Of a DNA stretch of 15,366 nucleotides, positions 1 through 7,609 are shown in pieces; the stretch's first letter is position 1; every line of letters starts with the position of its first letter. Source of the stretch: CAIYXV01 sp035506255 (GTDB taxonomy: Bacteria > Margulisbacteria > WOR-1 > XYC2-FULL-46-14 > WPAF01). The notes beneath the pieces were generated by a model. The model saw nothing but the letters and a program-made list of their open reading frames with translations, was not told the DNA's origin and did not search any database. The position numbers and the translations under genes are program-made. The DNA lies in the NCBI GenBank assembly GCA_035506255.1, contig DATJPS010000004.1, positions 1 to 15,366 on the forward strand, read 5' to 3'.

Positions 1-348
1 CTGGAATTGAAAAAGACGGCGATGAGATACAACGGGACTGCGACTAAAAAGAAGATAGAGGCCCTGCTCCGGTCCGATCCCGCCAGACGGTTGGCGGTCT
101 ATGGCGGCGAAATGCACAACAATCTTACGGATCTCAGCGAGCGGATAGAGAATGGGACAAATTGGGGAAGTATCTATGCGAATAAATTCAGCAAGAAATA
201 CCTGGAGGTTGATCTTTTCATCTCAGAACAGCGCGAAGAATACAGTGGTGTCATTAGAATTAATTCCTGGAAGAACAACGTACCGACCCAAGGAGCAACG
301 GTCATACGGCGCGAAAGTTATTGCGTTCTCTTCGCGGGACCGAACTAG
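1..348 (+). CDS. Hypothetical protein, probably 5'-partial
   Basis: The frame is open from the window edge to a TAG at 346-348. Possible internal starts are TTG at 7 and ATG at 22, neither with a convincing Shine-Dalgarno, so the true start may lie outside the window. The visible 113-115 residues are hydrophilic, with mixed charged helices early (IEALLRSDPARRL) and beta-like stretches later (KYLEVDLFIS, GVIRINSW). There is no signal peptide or membrane segment. I do not recognise a family. Codon choice looks coding-like, but the ORF is short. It is convergent with the 1530-residue protein gene: the two stop codons share the four bases CTAG at 345-348. It could be the tail of a longer gene, a small standalone gene, or a chance ORF. 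Confidence 0.42.
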   Translation: MELKKTAMRYNGTATKKKIEALLRSDPARRLAVYGGEMHNNLTDLSERIENGTNWGSIYANKFSKKYLEVDLFISEQREEYSGVIRINSWKNNVPTQGATVIRRESYCVLFAGPN

Positions 349-3300
349 CCTACGATTATAAGCGGGATCGGCGATTTGAATCGATACCAGCCGCCATCCT
401 GTTTAACATATTTATTTTCCGGGAAATTAGGATTATCGATATAAACCTTCGTGCGTGATATTTCCTTTCCGTCGGCCACGTATCTTGCGGTTTTCCCGTC
501 AGCGCTTATTTCAACGTACCCATCAATGCGCCGCGACCCATCGGTTTTAAGTCTGGCGAGTACGGTCGGAGTTATCAACATTTTGTTCAAGCGGAGGATC
601 TCCCCTTCTTCGACCGGCACTGACTTGATCTTGTTCGCTTCCTCTTTCTTGGCCTGCGCCGCCAGCCGTTCCGCCTTTATATCTTGTTCTTTCTTGGTAA
701 TAAGCCCGGCGATCGGCCCGCTCCCCTTTTGGGCTGCCGCCACTTTTATATCTTTCGGTTCAACCCCTGCCATAAGCGCCAATGCCATCATATGCACTTT
801 GGCCGAGGCGTCCTTCGCCTTCTGTGGATCGCTCCCGTTAATATCCGCAACCTGCGCGTTCGCTTCCGTCCCCAATCCCTTAGCCCGTAACAACTCAATT
901 TCCCCGTCTAATACCAATTTAGCGAACCCCGGGATCGCGTCCGCGCGCGGGCTATACGAAAGCCCTTCGATCCGTTTCTTTTCGGCGGCTAATTTATCCC
1001 TTGTGGCTGCGGGCAGGTCCGTTTGATTTATCAGATTATCCGCTCTCTTAAAAACGATGTAAGCTTTTATTTCTGCAAGCGTGATCACGCCGTCTTTCGT
1101 TCCATCCAGGATCCCATCCGCATATGTTTTTTCCATCAGTATGCTTCCGTTAAACATAATTTTCTTGTTATTGATAATATTTGCGTCAATATCATACCCA
1201 TTATTTTTGACATAAGTGTTCTTATAGTTGTATATGCCGTCCGTGCTCATCTTGCCCACCGCATCGGCGCCGATCAATGCGGCCAGATCCGTTCCGGCAG
1301 GTATATCCGCGCCAAGCAGGCGGAAATATTCCACCAATAAATCATTGGGTGAAACGGCGTTCAATATTGTTGGCGCGGTCGACACCGCTAATACCGGCGT
1401 CGCAGCGGTCGGAGCGCTCGGTTTGCCCGCAACCGGTTTCTTCGCCAGTTTGGCCGCCGCATCTGCTTTCGCTTTTTTCTCGGCTTCTACTTTTGCCTCT
1501 GCCGCCGCTGCCGCTTTTACTTCCTTATCTTTAATAGCCGCTAATTTTGTGTCGCCATTTGTCAACATGGTCCCAAGCGCGGCAACATCTTTATCATAGC
1601 TGGACTTGTTCATTTCTATATCCGCTTTCACTTTTGCGACCTGGTCGCGTATCGCTTTGGCGGACGCCTTATCGCCCTTTGCTTCAAGATCGGCAGCGAG
1701 TTTTTCTGACCGCTCAAACATTGCTTTGGTTTTATCGGTCCGGTCCTTCTTTGTCGTTTCGACCAGTTTCGCTGCTTCCGCCGCCTTCTTAGCTTCCTCG
1801 TCCTTTTTCGCCGTTGTCTGGTCCGTCTTTATTTGCTCCAGCGCCGCGGTCGCGGAGGTGGAGCGCTTTGCGGCAGGGATCGCCTCCAGCAGCTTTCTTG
1901 CTTCGTCATACTTTCCCGCTTTGGCCAGTTCCAAAGCTTTATCTACGGTCGGTTTTTGTTCGGCAATTAATGATTCAGGCGTCGGTTTTGGTTTTGCGAC
2001 CGTGACAGTAGGCGGAATAACGGCCGCTGTTACTGTTGGTGCCTTTACTTCAACTTTTTTTACCTCATCTTTCGGAGGCTTAATTTCGGCTACGGGTGTT
2101 GGTGGCTGTTCCACATTTTTCGGAAGCGTCACAACTACAGGCGTCGGTGGCGGCGCTACTTTCTTCGGAGGCGTCATCACTGTTACCGTAGGTTTTGGCG
2201 GCTCCGGTTTTGCCACCGCGACCGTAGGTTTCGGAGCCTTGCTCTTTTCCAACTCAGCGATCCTTGCTTCCGCGTTTTCCTTCATATTCGGTCCCGGCTT
2301 CGCATCTATCAGTTTTTTATAAGTCGCGATCGCATCATCCGTCCGGCCCAATTCCTCATAGGATTGCGCTTGCCTGTTCAGGCCATACAATTTTATGAAT
2401 GTAATGTCCGAATCTTTGACGTTTGCCCTTTCAAACGCTGCCGCCGCCTCTTCAAACAGTTTCTTGGCCTCTGCCGGCTTTTTAGCTTCTTTTGCCTCAA
2501 CCCCGAGGCGGTATTTTTCACAACCTTCCGCGAAGTTAAACCTGCGGGTCGCTTCCGCGGCGAGCTTAATTACTTCCGGTTTGGATTGATCCATCAGTTT
2601 AAGTTTATCGAGCGCCGCCTGGGTCTTTTTACGCGCATCGGCCGCGCTATCTTTATTCATGTAGATCGCCGTCTCCGAAGGCAGACCTTTTAGCAGGTCT
2701 TCAACTTCTTTTATCGTCGGGATCACCGGTGTGGTCGCTTTCGGGACCGGCGGGGTGACCACCCCTACCGGCACTTCGCCGGCACCCTTTTTTGGCGGTG
2801 TGGCTACTGTCGGTTGCGGGGCTGGCGGTTTAAATGGCGGGGGATTCTGGGGAATATTACCAAATAGGAATTTCCTTCCCGCTTCCACCGCTCTGCTAAC
2901 CAAGTTTTTCGCTCCCGCGACAAGCTCTTTTGCCTGTTTTTCCGCTTCCGCTTTTTCAGCATTAAGCGCGGCTATCTTCTTATTGCAATCATCCGTTATC
3001 GCGCTGTCTGTCGGTTTAAGGGCGACCACTTTTTGGTACAGGGCTATCGCCTTAACAAGGTTGCCTTGCTTCTCTTCCAGTTGAGCGGAGCGGAGCAGTA
3101 CATACATCTTTATTACCGGGTCTTTTTCCTTGGCGGTATCGATCTTGGAGAACCATTCGGCCGCCAGTTTGTAATGCTTGTCCGCTTCCTTTTTATCGCC
3201 CTTTTTCTCCGCTTCCATGCCGAGCCGGTATTCTTCATTGCCACTGGCATACGCCTGCCACATCGCGGCCCTGGCCTTTTCCGCCGCCACTTTGGGATCC

Positions 3301-4937
3301 TTTGCATCCAATCCGTTGAGCAATCCGATCGCTTCATTTACTTTAGCGTTCGCTTTTACCGCTTCCCCGAAACGGTTGCTGAAGATATCGATCGCCGATC
3401 CAACCTGATCAAGCGATTCTTTCGCCTTTTTAAGTTTGTCGGCCTTGCTTAAGGTAGGTTCCGGTTTTATTATTGGCGCGATAGTTGGCGTGAGCGTTAA
3501 TGAAGGGACCTTCCCTCCAGCCACTCCGCTAAACGAAGGAGCTTCCGGAATGACCGCGGTTGGAGTACTTAGCTTATATCCGCCTTTAGGTATACCGGAA
3601 TCGGGAATTGCCGCCGGCTTATCGTCCTTTTTAGCCGTGTCCGCTTTCGGGACCGCCGCATCCGTTGCGTATTCAAATTTATAAGTTACCGGATGGCTTT
3701 TGTCTTTTTCATAGGCCTGGGACATCGCCACCAGGTCCAGAGGCGAACTGTTAAATATGGAATCCTCTTTGGTCATGCCGATCAATAGCTGATACACCCC
3801 TCTGCCGTTGTTATCATCTCCGATACCTTTTACCAAGACCTTCCTGACGCCATCTTCATTGGACAAGGCTGGGACAGGGGTCCCGTCATGCGTGGTAACG
3901 ACAAAGCTCTTTTTATTCTTATCCCAAGCGATGTAATAATCCCCCACCTTCAACTTAACATCTGGCTTTTTAGCGAACAGGTCTTTCATCGCTTTTATTG
4001 ACTGGTTATAGCCTGTGGCTTTTACTCCTTTCAGTTCCATATCTTCGGGCGCTTTTACCGCCTTTTCATCCTTTGGTTTATCGACCGTCGGATTGTCGGC
4101 GACCGGCTTTCCCGGGACTTTTACCTCGTCCGCAGTCCCGCTTTTTGCCCAAGTTATTAAAGCTGCCGCATCATATATCCCGCTATAGAAAGTGGTGATC
4201 GGAGTTTTAACGCTTAGCACGGACTTTTGCAGTTCGGGAGTGAATCGGGAAGCGAATGCCAGCAGCGTAAGGTCGGAAGGCTTGGCCGGCTGGTTAGCGA
4301 GCACCGGAGATCCGGAAGGGACTCCCTGGTCGCCCAGAAAATCCGCAAATGCCTTTTTTTCGTTACCCGGCTTTTTCTGCCATTCCGCGTACTGGGAAGC
4401 CAGATCACCCTCCGCTTTTTCCCTCTGCTGTTTTACCTGTACAAAATCCTCGCGGTAAAAGTCGCCGGTCTTTTGGTACAACTGGACGGCCTGGTCATAA
4501 CTAATGCCGTGCGCGTCCGCATAAGAGCGGACCGTGGTATCGTACTGATCAAGTTCGGTATAATCGATGGTGACGGCGTCGGTCCCGGTTTGTTTGCCGG
4601 CATCATTATCCATCTTCCAGCCTTGGGCGATCACCTTGTTGATCCCGCTTTTCAGACTAATGCCGAGAATGTCGGCCTCTTTCTGATCCAGACCGTTGGT
4701 TAGGTCGATCTCCACTGCGCCGGTATCGCCTTTTTTGCATTCCACCAGCTGTTGTTTATCATTAAGACGTACATAAATGACGGACTCATCGCCGCTTTCG
4801 GCGCGGGTCTTCACGATCCTGGCAAGGAGAGCTTCGTTGCCCGAAAGGCGGGAACTGTTGCTTTTGAGGAAATTGGTCCAAAGGGAATCTATCCTTTTGG
4901 CATCTGGTTTTGAAGCTGGTACGCCTTCGTTAGCCAT
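345..4937 (-). CDS. Giant TPR/proline-rich multidomain protein, paralogue of the neighbouring gene
   Basis: 1530 residues, function unknown. The ATG at 4937 is chosen over an upstream in-frame start at 4973 because GAGG at 4944-4947 sits 6 nt before it and the longer version would run into the leader hairpin. There is no signal peptide or clear membrane helix. Visible layout: N-terminal module (about 1-265) homologous to the 799-residue neighbour, best at 53-108 (VIYV, IDL.NGL, GI..GINKV.AQGW) and 128-166; linker about 270-300; a globular region about 300-425; Pro/Thr linker to about 500; TPR block 1 about 530-665; Pro-rich linker 695-745; TPR block 2 about 760-900, a duplicate of block 1; Pro/Val/Thr-rich linker 901-988; a short TPR-like hairpin 990-1040; Lys/Ala/Glu-rich coiled coil 1041-1170; a C-terminal region with an EF-hand/dockerin-like loop at 1278-1289 (D, T, D, G, I, E in the expected positions). 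It has its own sigma-28-like promoter and hairpin leader. A scaffold or adhesive/secreted role is only inference. Confidence 0.93.
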   Translation of the reverse strand: MANEGVPASKPDAKRIDSLWTNFLKSNSSRLSGNEALLARIVKTRAESGDESVIYVRLNDKQQLVECKKGDTGAVEIDLTNGLDQKEADILGISLKSGINKVIAQGWKMDNDAGKQTGTDAVTIDYTELDQYDTTVRSYADAHGISYDQAVQLYQKTGDFYREDFVQVKQQREKAEGDLASQYAEWQKKPGNEKKAFADFLGDQGVPSGSPVLANQPAKPSDLTLLAFASRFTPELQKSVLSVKTPITTFYSGIYDAAALITWAKSGTADEVKVPGKPVADNPTVDKPKDEKAVKAPEDMELKGVKATGYNQSIKAMKDLFAKKPDVKLKVGDYYIAWDKNKKSFVVTTHDGTPVPALSNEDGVRKVLVKGIGDDNNGRGVYQLLIGMTKEDSIFNSSPLDLVAMSQAYEKDKSHPVTYKFEYATDAAVPKADTAKKDDKPAAIPDSGIPKGGYKLSTPTAVIPEAPSFSGVAGGKVPSLTLTPTIAPIIKPEPTLSKADKLKKAKESLDQVGSAIDIFSNRFGEAVKANAKVNEAIGLLNGLDAKDPKVAAEKARAAMWQAYASGNEEYRLGMEAEKKGDKKEADKHYKLAAEWFSKIDTAKEKDPVIKMYVLLRSAQLEEKQGNLVKAIALYQKVVALKPTDSAITDDCNKKIAALNAEKAEAEKQAKELVAGAKNLVSRAVEAGRKFLFGNIPQNPPPFKPPAPQPTVATPPKKGAGEVPVGVVTPPVPKATTPVIPTIKEVEDLLKGLPSETAIYMNKDSAADARKKTQAALDKLKLMDQSKPEVIKLAAEATRRFNFAEGCEKYRLGVEAKEAKKPAEAKKLFEEAAAAFERANVKDSDITFIKLYGLNRQAQSYEELGRTDDAIATYKKLIDAKPGPNMKENAEARIAELEKSKAPKPTVAVAKPEPPKPTVTVMTPPKKVAPPPTPVVVTLPKNVEQPPTPVAEIKPPKDEVKKVEVKAPTVTAAVIPPTVTVAKPKPTPESLIAEQKPTVDKALELAKAGKYDEARKLLEAIPAAKRSTSATAALEQIKTDQTTAKKDEEAKKAAEAAKLVETTKKDRTDKTKAMFERSEKLAADLEAKGDKASAKAIRDQVAKVKADIEMNKSSYDKDVAALGTMLTNGDTKLAAIKDKEVKAAAAAEAKVEAEKKAKADAAAKLAKKPVAGKPSAPTAATPVLAVSTAPTILNAVSPNDLLVEYFRLLGADIPAGTDLAALIGADAVGKMSTDGIYNYKNTYVKNNGYDIDANIINNKKIMFNGSILMEKTYADGILDGTKDGVITLAEIKAYIVFKRADNLINQTDLPAATRDKLAAEKKRIEGLSYSPRADAIPGFAKLVLDGEIELLRAKGLGTEANAQVADINGSDPQKAKDASAKVHMMALALMAGVEPKDIKVAAAQKGSGPIAGLITKKEQDIKAERLAAQAKKEEANKIKSVPVEEGEILRLNKMLITPTVLARLKTDGSRRIDGYVEISADGKTARYVADGKEISRTKVYIDNPNFPENKYVKQDGGWYRFKSPIPLIIVG

Positions 4938-4943
4938 ATAATA

Positions 4944-4947
4944 CCTC
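4944..4947 (-). promoter_or_regulatory. Shine-Dalgarno of the 1530-residue gene
   Basis: GAGG lies 6 nt upstream of the ATG at 4937. It directly follows the T-run of the leader hairpin, so hairpin formation could affect ribosome access. It decides the start in favour of 4937 over 4973. Confidence 0.75.
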
Positions 4948-4951
4948 AAAT

Positions 4952-4982
4952 AAAAAACCCTTATAACAGGCAATTCAGGGTT
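4952..4982 (-). promoter_or_regulatory. Leader hairpin with T-run (attenuator-like) before the 1530-residue gene
   Basis: On the minus strand AACCCT (4982-4977) pairs with AGGGTT (4961-4956) around a 15-nt loop, followed by a T-run to 4952. This is the form of an intrinsic terminator, yet it lies between the putative promoter and the Shine-Dalgarno. The loop contains TTGCCTGTTA (4973-4964), identical to the loop in the leader of the paralogous gene. It could be an attenuator, a protein- or RNA-binding leader, or a terminator for read-through from upstream. No known riboswitch class is recognised. Confidence 0.5.
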
Positions 4983-5000
4983 ATTTTTATTACATATATA

Positions 5001-5028
5001 TTATCGGGCTTTGAGAGGAAAAACTTGC
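5001..5028 (-). promoter_or_regulatory. Sigma-28 (FliA/SigD)-like promoter of the 1530-residue gene
   Basis: On the minus strand GCAAGTTT (5028-5021), a 12-bp spacer and CCCGATAA (5008-5001) resemble the FliA consensus TAAAGTTT-N11-GCCGATAA: 6 of 8 and 7 of 8 matches, with the spacer one base longer. The same boxes with the same 12-bp spacing precede the paralogous gene. The predicted transcript would have a leader of about 55-60 nt that contains the hairpin. A sigma-70 reading (GATAAT as -10) is possible, but GCAAGT is a poor -35. Confidence 0.55.
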
Positions 5029-5080
5029 ATAGGGAAAGCATTCCCACTGGCTTGTGGTTCAGACTTGCAGGCCAAGAAGA

Positions 5081-5094
5081 TTTAAGGCCTTAAA
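5081..5094. repeat. 14-bp perfect palindrome after the 799-residue gene
   Basis: TTTAAGGCCTTAAA lies 2-3 bp past the TGA stop of the 799-residue protein gene. It could form a short hairpin with no loop space, or be a protein-binding site. No strong T-run follows on the minus strand, so it is a weak terminator candidate at best. Confidence 0.35.
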
Positions 5095-5096
5095 GA

Positions 5097-7496
5097 TCAG
5101 GCGCCGGTACTTTTGGGCCAGATCACCTTTAATTCGTATTTACGGCCGTCGATCGAGGATTTTCCCGCCGGGATCTTATCGTCCACATAGAGGAAATCGA
5201 CCCCGTGCCATTCCCGCTTCTTATATAATATCGGCTGACCGTTCTCATCTTTGTAATAATACCCCATCGCCGTCAATTTCGCCTGGGTCTCAGGTGACAA
5301 AGCCCATTTCCCGTTGCTCTGCCTGTAAAAAGTAAGACAGCTTACCTTCGTATCTTCGCCTACCCTCAGGCTTACCATCTTCACTTCAACGCCAAGCGTT
5401 TTGCCGCTCGGATCGGGGGCAGGCAGAAAAGCCATCAGCGCTCTCGCCTGATCACCGGCAAAAACCCCTCTGGTCATCACATCGTACGCGCGGAGCGCCG
5501 CCGCGGACCGGAGGTCGTTGTTCCCTCCCTCTTCCGGCTTGGCAAAGATAATCCGTACCTCCTCTTTACTGAACACCCTGGCGGCATTTTCAGGGGCCTT
5601 ATCCCCCCATCCCACGCTGCCGTCGCTATTCACCCAAATATATGCCGAACTGGATGATTCCCAGGCCATATCGTACACCACGGCAAAACCTTCAGCGTTA
5701 AGCTTGGGCAATACGCTTTTCTTGAAATCCCCGGCGGTGGTCGCATCCACCGGCTTGCCGTTCCTTATATAAGTGACCTTGCCGTTCTCGGTAACCTTTC
5801 CGTCCTTCAGGCTGCCGTCAGCGTTAAAAGTGCCCTCGAGCACCCGCTTGCTCTTTACTTTCGTTCCGTCCTCCTCATAGACCGTCTCTTCGATCGTCCC
5901 CCTGACCAGCTGGTTGTCTTTATTATATTCGCAATTAGTAAAGGTCAAAGTCCTGGCCTTACCGCCAGTTTTGTTATATTCGAGATGCTCCAACGGATTC
6001 CCGGCCTTATCGATCTTGGTCTGCGATACAGGGACTTTATTTTTATTGACCACCGTGTATTTTACGATCGTCATTTCCCCTGTCGGATCAAGGCTATATT
6101 TGTTCCACTTCCCGATAAACTGCATTCCACCGTTTCCGTCCGGATCGGTAACATCGAGCGATCCGTTAAAATCTCCCAGTAGAGCAAATCCGGATTGGAC
6201 AACGTTCCCCTTTTGAACCGCATCGATCTCCCCATTCTCCGCGATATGATATACGGTTGCGTCCTTGGTAAGCGTCCCGGTAACCAGCGTTCCGTCCAGT
6301 TTGAACGTTCCCTGATAATACCTGTCGCCGAACTTCATTACGCCTTCGACCATCTCCGCCCCTTTGGCCGGTTTTTTATATGTCCATTCGACCGGGGTCT
6401 TGCCGGCCTTCCATTTTTTAGTTACCATCCCGCTCTTTTCCGTTGTAGCCGCTCCGTACTTCGGCATTTTGGTGTCGTCTACATCGGGGAAATTAAAACC
6501 GATAAACAGTTCCGGGGCCGGCCCCTTCGGTACCGTCGGGAGCGCTACCGTACCGGCAGCGGTCGGTTTGGAAGCATCGGGCTTTGGCGCATCGGCCGGT
6601 TTATCGGGACCTTTTACTTCATCCGGTTTGTCCGGGGTTGCGGCCGGTTTATCGGCCGTTGCGGCTTCAAAGGTCTTGGCGGTGGGCGCCCAGGCTTTTA
6701 CGGACGCCAGGTCCATCGGGCCGTCATAGGCGACGCCGATCGGATTGGGCAACTTCAGCCCTTCGCTCTGGAACTTCTTGCTGCACTGGGAGGCGGAAGC
6801 GTTCTTCATGATGTAAGCGTTCGCTTTTGCGCGGTCATCAGGTTTCGACAGGTCGAGTTTCTGATCAGCAATGTATTGCTTAAGATTCAACAAGATCGGG
6901 TTATTATCGTCCGTGATCCCCATCTCGACCTTGATCTTGGCCAGATAATCGTCGTTGGATTTGACGTCCTTCATATTGATATTCAGCGTTTCTACGGATG
7001 CCAAGCGGTTGGTTTTTTGCGAATCCAGGTCCTGGCGGCTGAAGTCCGTCTCATTGGCGTAATAAGCGGCCTGGGCTTCCTCGAAGGTCCACCCTTTTGC
7101 GTCCGCGTACTGCTGTACCGCCTGGTCGAACTTTACGATCTCATCGTTGTCGATAACACTTACATCCGCATCTTTCGTTTGTATATCTTTTTCACCGCTG
7201 AGCGCCCAACCCTGCGCGGCGACCTTGTTGATCCCTTTACTGATGTCGATGCCGAGCGCTTTAGCCTCATCCCTGCTCAGCCCATCGGAAAGATCTATCT
7301 TGATCGCGCCTTTGGCTTTTACGTCGCAGATCGTGAGTTTCCCGCCGTTGTTCTGCACATAGATGACCGTATTCCCCTTTTTAATTTGGTCCTCAAGCAG
7401 TTTGGCGTTCTCACTAGAAGTATTGCGGGCAAAGAAATGCGTCCAGGCTAAAGCTTGGTTGTCATTTAATTTTGCGGGACCGTCCGTTGCTCCCAT
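5097..7496 (-). CDS. Large protein with shared N-terminal module and MORN/YwqK-like repeats
   Basis: 799 residues, function unknown. The ATG at 7496 is preceded by GGGGG (7503-7507) at 6 nt, so it is preferred to an in-frame start at 7526 that lies inside the leader hairpin. There is no signal peptide or membrane helix. Residues 1 to about 280 match the N-terminal module of the next gene: 43-100 (TVIYV, IDLSDGL, GIDISKGINKVAAQGW), 119-158 (Asp/Ala-rich helices) and 252-290, leading into a Pro/Lys/Asp linker (280-325). Residues about 355-590 are beta-rich with MORN/YwqK-like units such as YYQGTFKLDGTL (393-404) and LEGTFNADGSLKDGKVTENG (553-572), plus an acidic GDFNGSLDVTDPDGNG stretch (441-456). 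The C-terminal 200 residues are not recognised. It is an independent transcription unit with its own sigma-28-like promoter, 113 bp after argB. An extracytoplasmic or appendage-related role is conceivable but unproven. Confidence 0.93.
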   Translation of the reverse strand: MGATDGPAKLNDNQALAWTHFFARNTSSENAKLLEDQIKKGNTVIYVQNNGGKLTICDVKAKGAIKIDLSDGLSRDEAKALGIDISKGINKVAAQGWALSGEKDIQTKDADVSVIDNDEIVKFDQAVQQYADAKGWTFEEAQAAYYANETDFSRQDLDSQKTNRLASVETLNINMKDVKSNDDYLAKIKVEMGITDDNNPILLNLKQYIADQKLDLSKPDDRAKANAYIMKNASASQCSKKFQSEGLKLPNPIGVAYDGPMDLASVKAWAPTAKTFEAATADKPAATPDKPDEVKGPDKPADAPKPDASKPTAAGTVALPTVPKGPAPELFIGFNFPDVDDTKMPKYGAATTEKSGMVTKKWKAGKTPVEWTYKKPAKGAEMVEGVMKFGDRYYQGTFKLDGTLVTGTLTKDATVYHIAENGEIDAVQKGNVVQSGFALLGDFNGSLDVTDPDGNGGMQFIGKWNKYSLDPTGEMTIVKYTVVNKNKVPVSQTKIDKAGNPLEHLEYNKTGGKARTLTFTNCEYNKDNQLVRGTIEETVYEEDGTKVKSKRVLEGTFNADGSLKDGKVTENGKVTYIRNGKPVDATTAGDFKKSVLPKLNAEGFAVVYDMAWESSSSAYIWVNSDGSVGWGDKAPENAARVFSKEEVRIIFAKPEEGGNNDLRSAAALRAYDVMTRGVFAGDQARALMAFLPAPDPSGKTLGVEVKMVSLRVGEDTKVSCLTFYRQSNGKWALSPETQAKLTAMGYYYKDENGQPILYKKREWHGVDFLYVDDKIPAGKSSIDGRKYELKVIWPKSTGA

Positions 7497-7502
7497 TGTT
7501 AT

Positions 7503-7507
7503 CCCCC
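7503..7507 (-). promoter_or_regulatory. Shine-Dalgarno of the 799-residue gene
   Basis: An AGGGGG-type site with GGGGG 6 nt before the ATG at 7496. It follows the leader T-run by only a few bases and fixes the start codon choice. Confidence 0.7.
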
Positions 7508-7513
7508 TAAAAT

Positions 7514-7550
7514 AAAAAACCCCCACTAACAGGCAAGTTAGAGGTTAGGG
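7514..7550 (-). promoter_or_regulatory. Leader hairpin with T-run (attenuator-like) before the 799-residue gene
   Basis: On the minus strand CTAAC (7541-7537) can pair with GTTAG (7530-7526) around TTGCCT, extended by CC/GG after a mismatch. Alternatively CCCTAAC (7550-7544) pairs with the same GTTAG plus GG. The two pairings exclude each other. A T-run ends at 7514. The shared 10-mer TTGCCTGTTA is at 7536-7527. It sits between promoter and Shine-Dalgarno exactly as in the paralogous gene. Confidence 0.5.
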
Positions 7551-7568
7551 CATCTTATTCCATTTTTA

Positions 7569-7596
7569 TTATCGGGGCGGCATGCAAAATACTTGC
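7569..7596 (-). promoter_or_regulatory. Sigma-28 (FliA/SigD)-like promoter of the 799-residue gene
   Basis: On the minus strand GCAAGTAT (7596-7589), a 12-bp spacer and CCCGATAA (7576-7569). The -10 box is identical to that of the paralogous gene, the -35 differs at one base, and spacing is the same. The spacer sequences differ, so box conservation stands out. The predicted leader is about 65 nt. The match to FliA/SigD consensus is good at -10 and moderate at -35. Confidence 0.55.
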
Positions 7597-7599
7597 ATG
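7581..7599. repeat. 7-bp inverted repeat over the -35 region
   Basis: CATGCAA, 5 bp, TTGCATG: a perfect inverted repeat overlapping the -35 box of the sigma-28-like promoter and lying 10 bp past the argB stop. It may be an operator or a hairpin ending the arg operon. No T-run follows on the minus strand. The paralogous promoter lacks the second arm. Confidence 0.4.
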
Positions 7600-7609
7600 G
7601 GCCGGCAAA

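Noticed and set aside
1950..2240. Apparent nucleotide tandem repeats
   Set aside because: They encode PTVTV/TPPKK-type linker segments in frame in the 1530-residue protein, so a protein-level explanation is enough.
4938..4973. Start of the 1530-residue protein at 4973
   Set aside because: The added residues would be encoded by the leader hairpin and T-run, and the Shine-Dalgarno points to 4937. The same argument excludes 7526 for the paralogue.
5029..5096. Strong intrinsic terminator after the 799-residue gene
   Set aside because: The 14-bp palindrome and a CCAC/GTGG pair can form weak hairpins, but no T-run follows on the minus strand.
6195..7451. Long plus-strand ORF (418 codons) opposite the 799-residue gene
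   Set aside because: It is antisense to a gene with clear homology to its neighbour, a good ribosome site and promoter. Its translation is rich in Arg, Phe and Gly with no recognisable motif, typical of a shadow frame.
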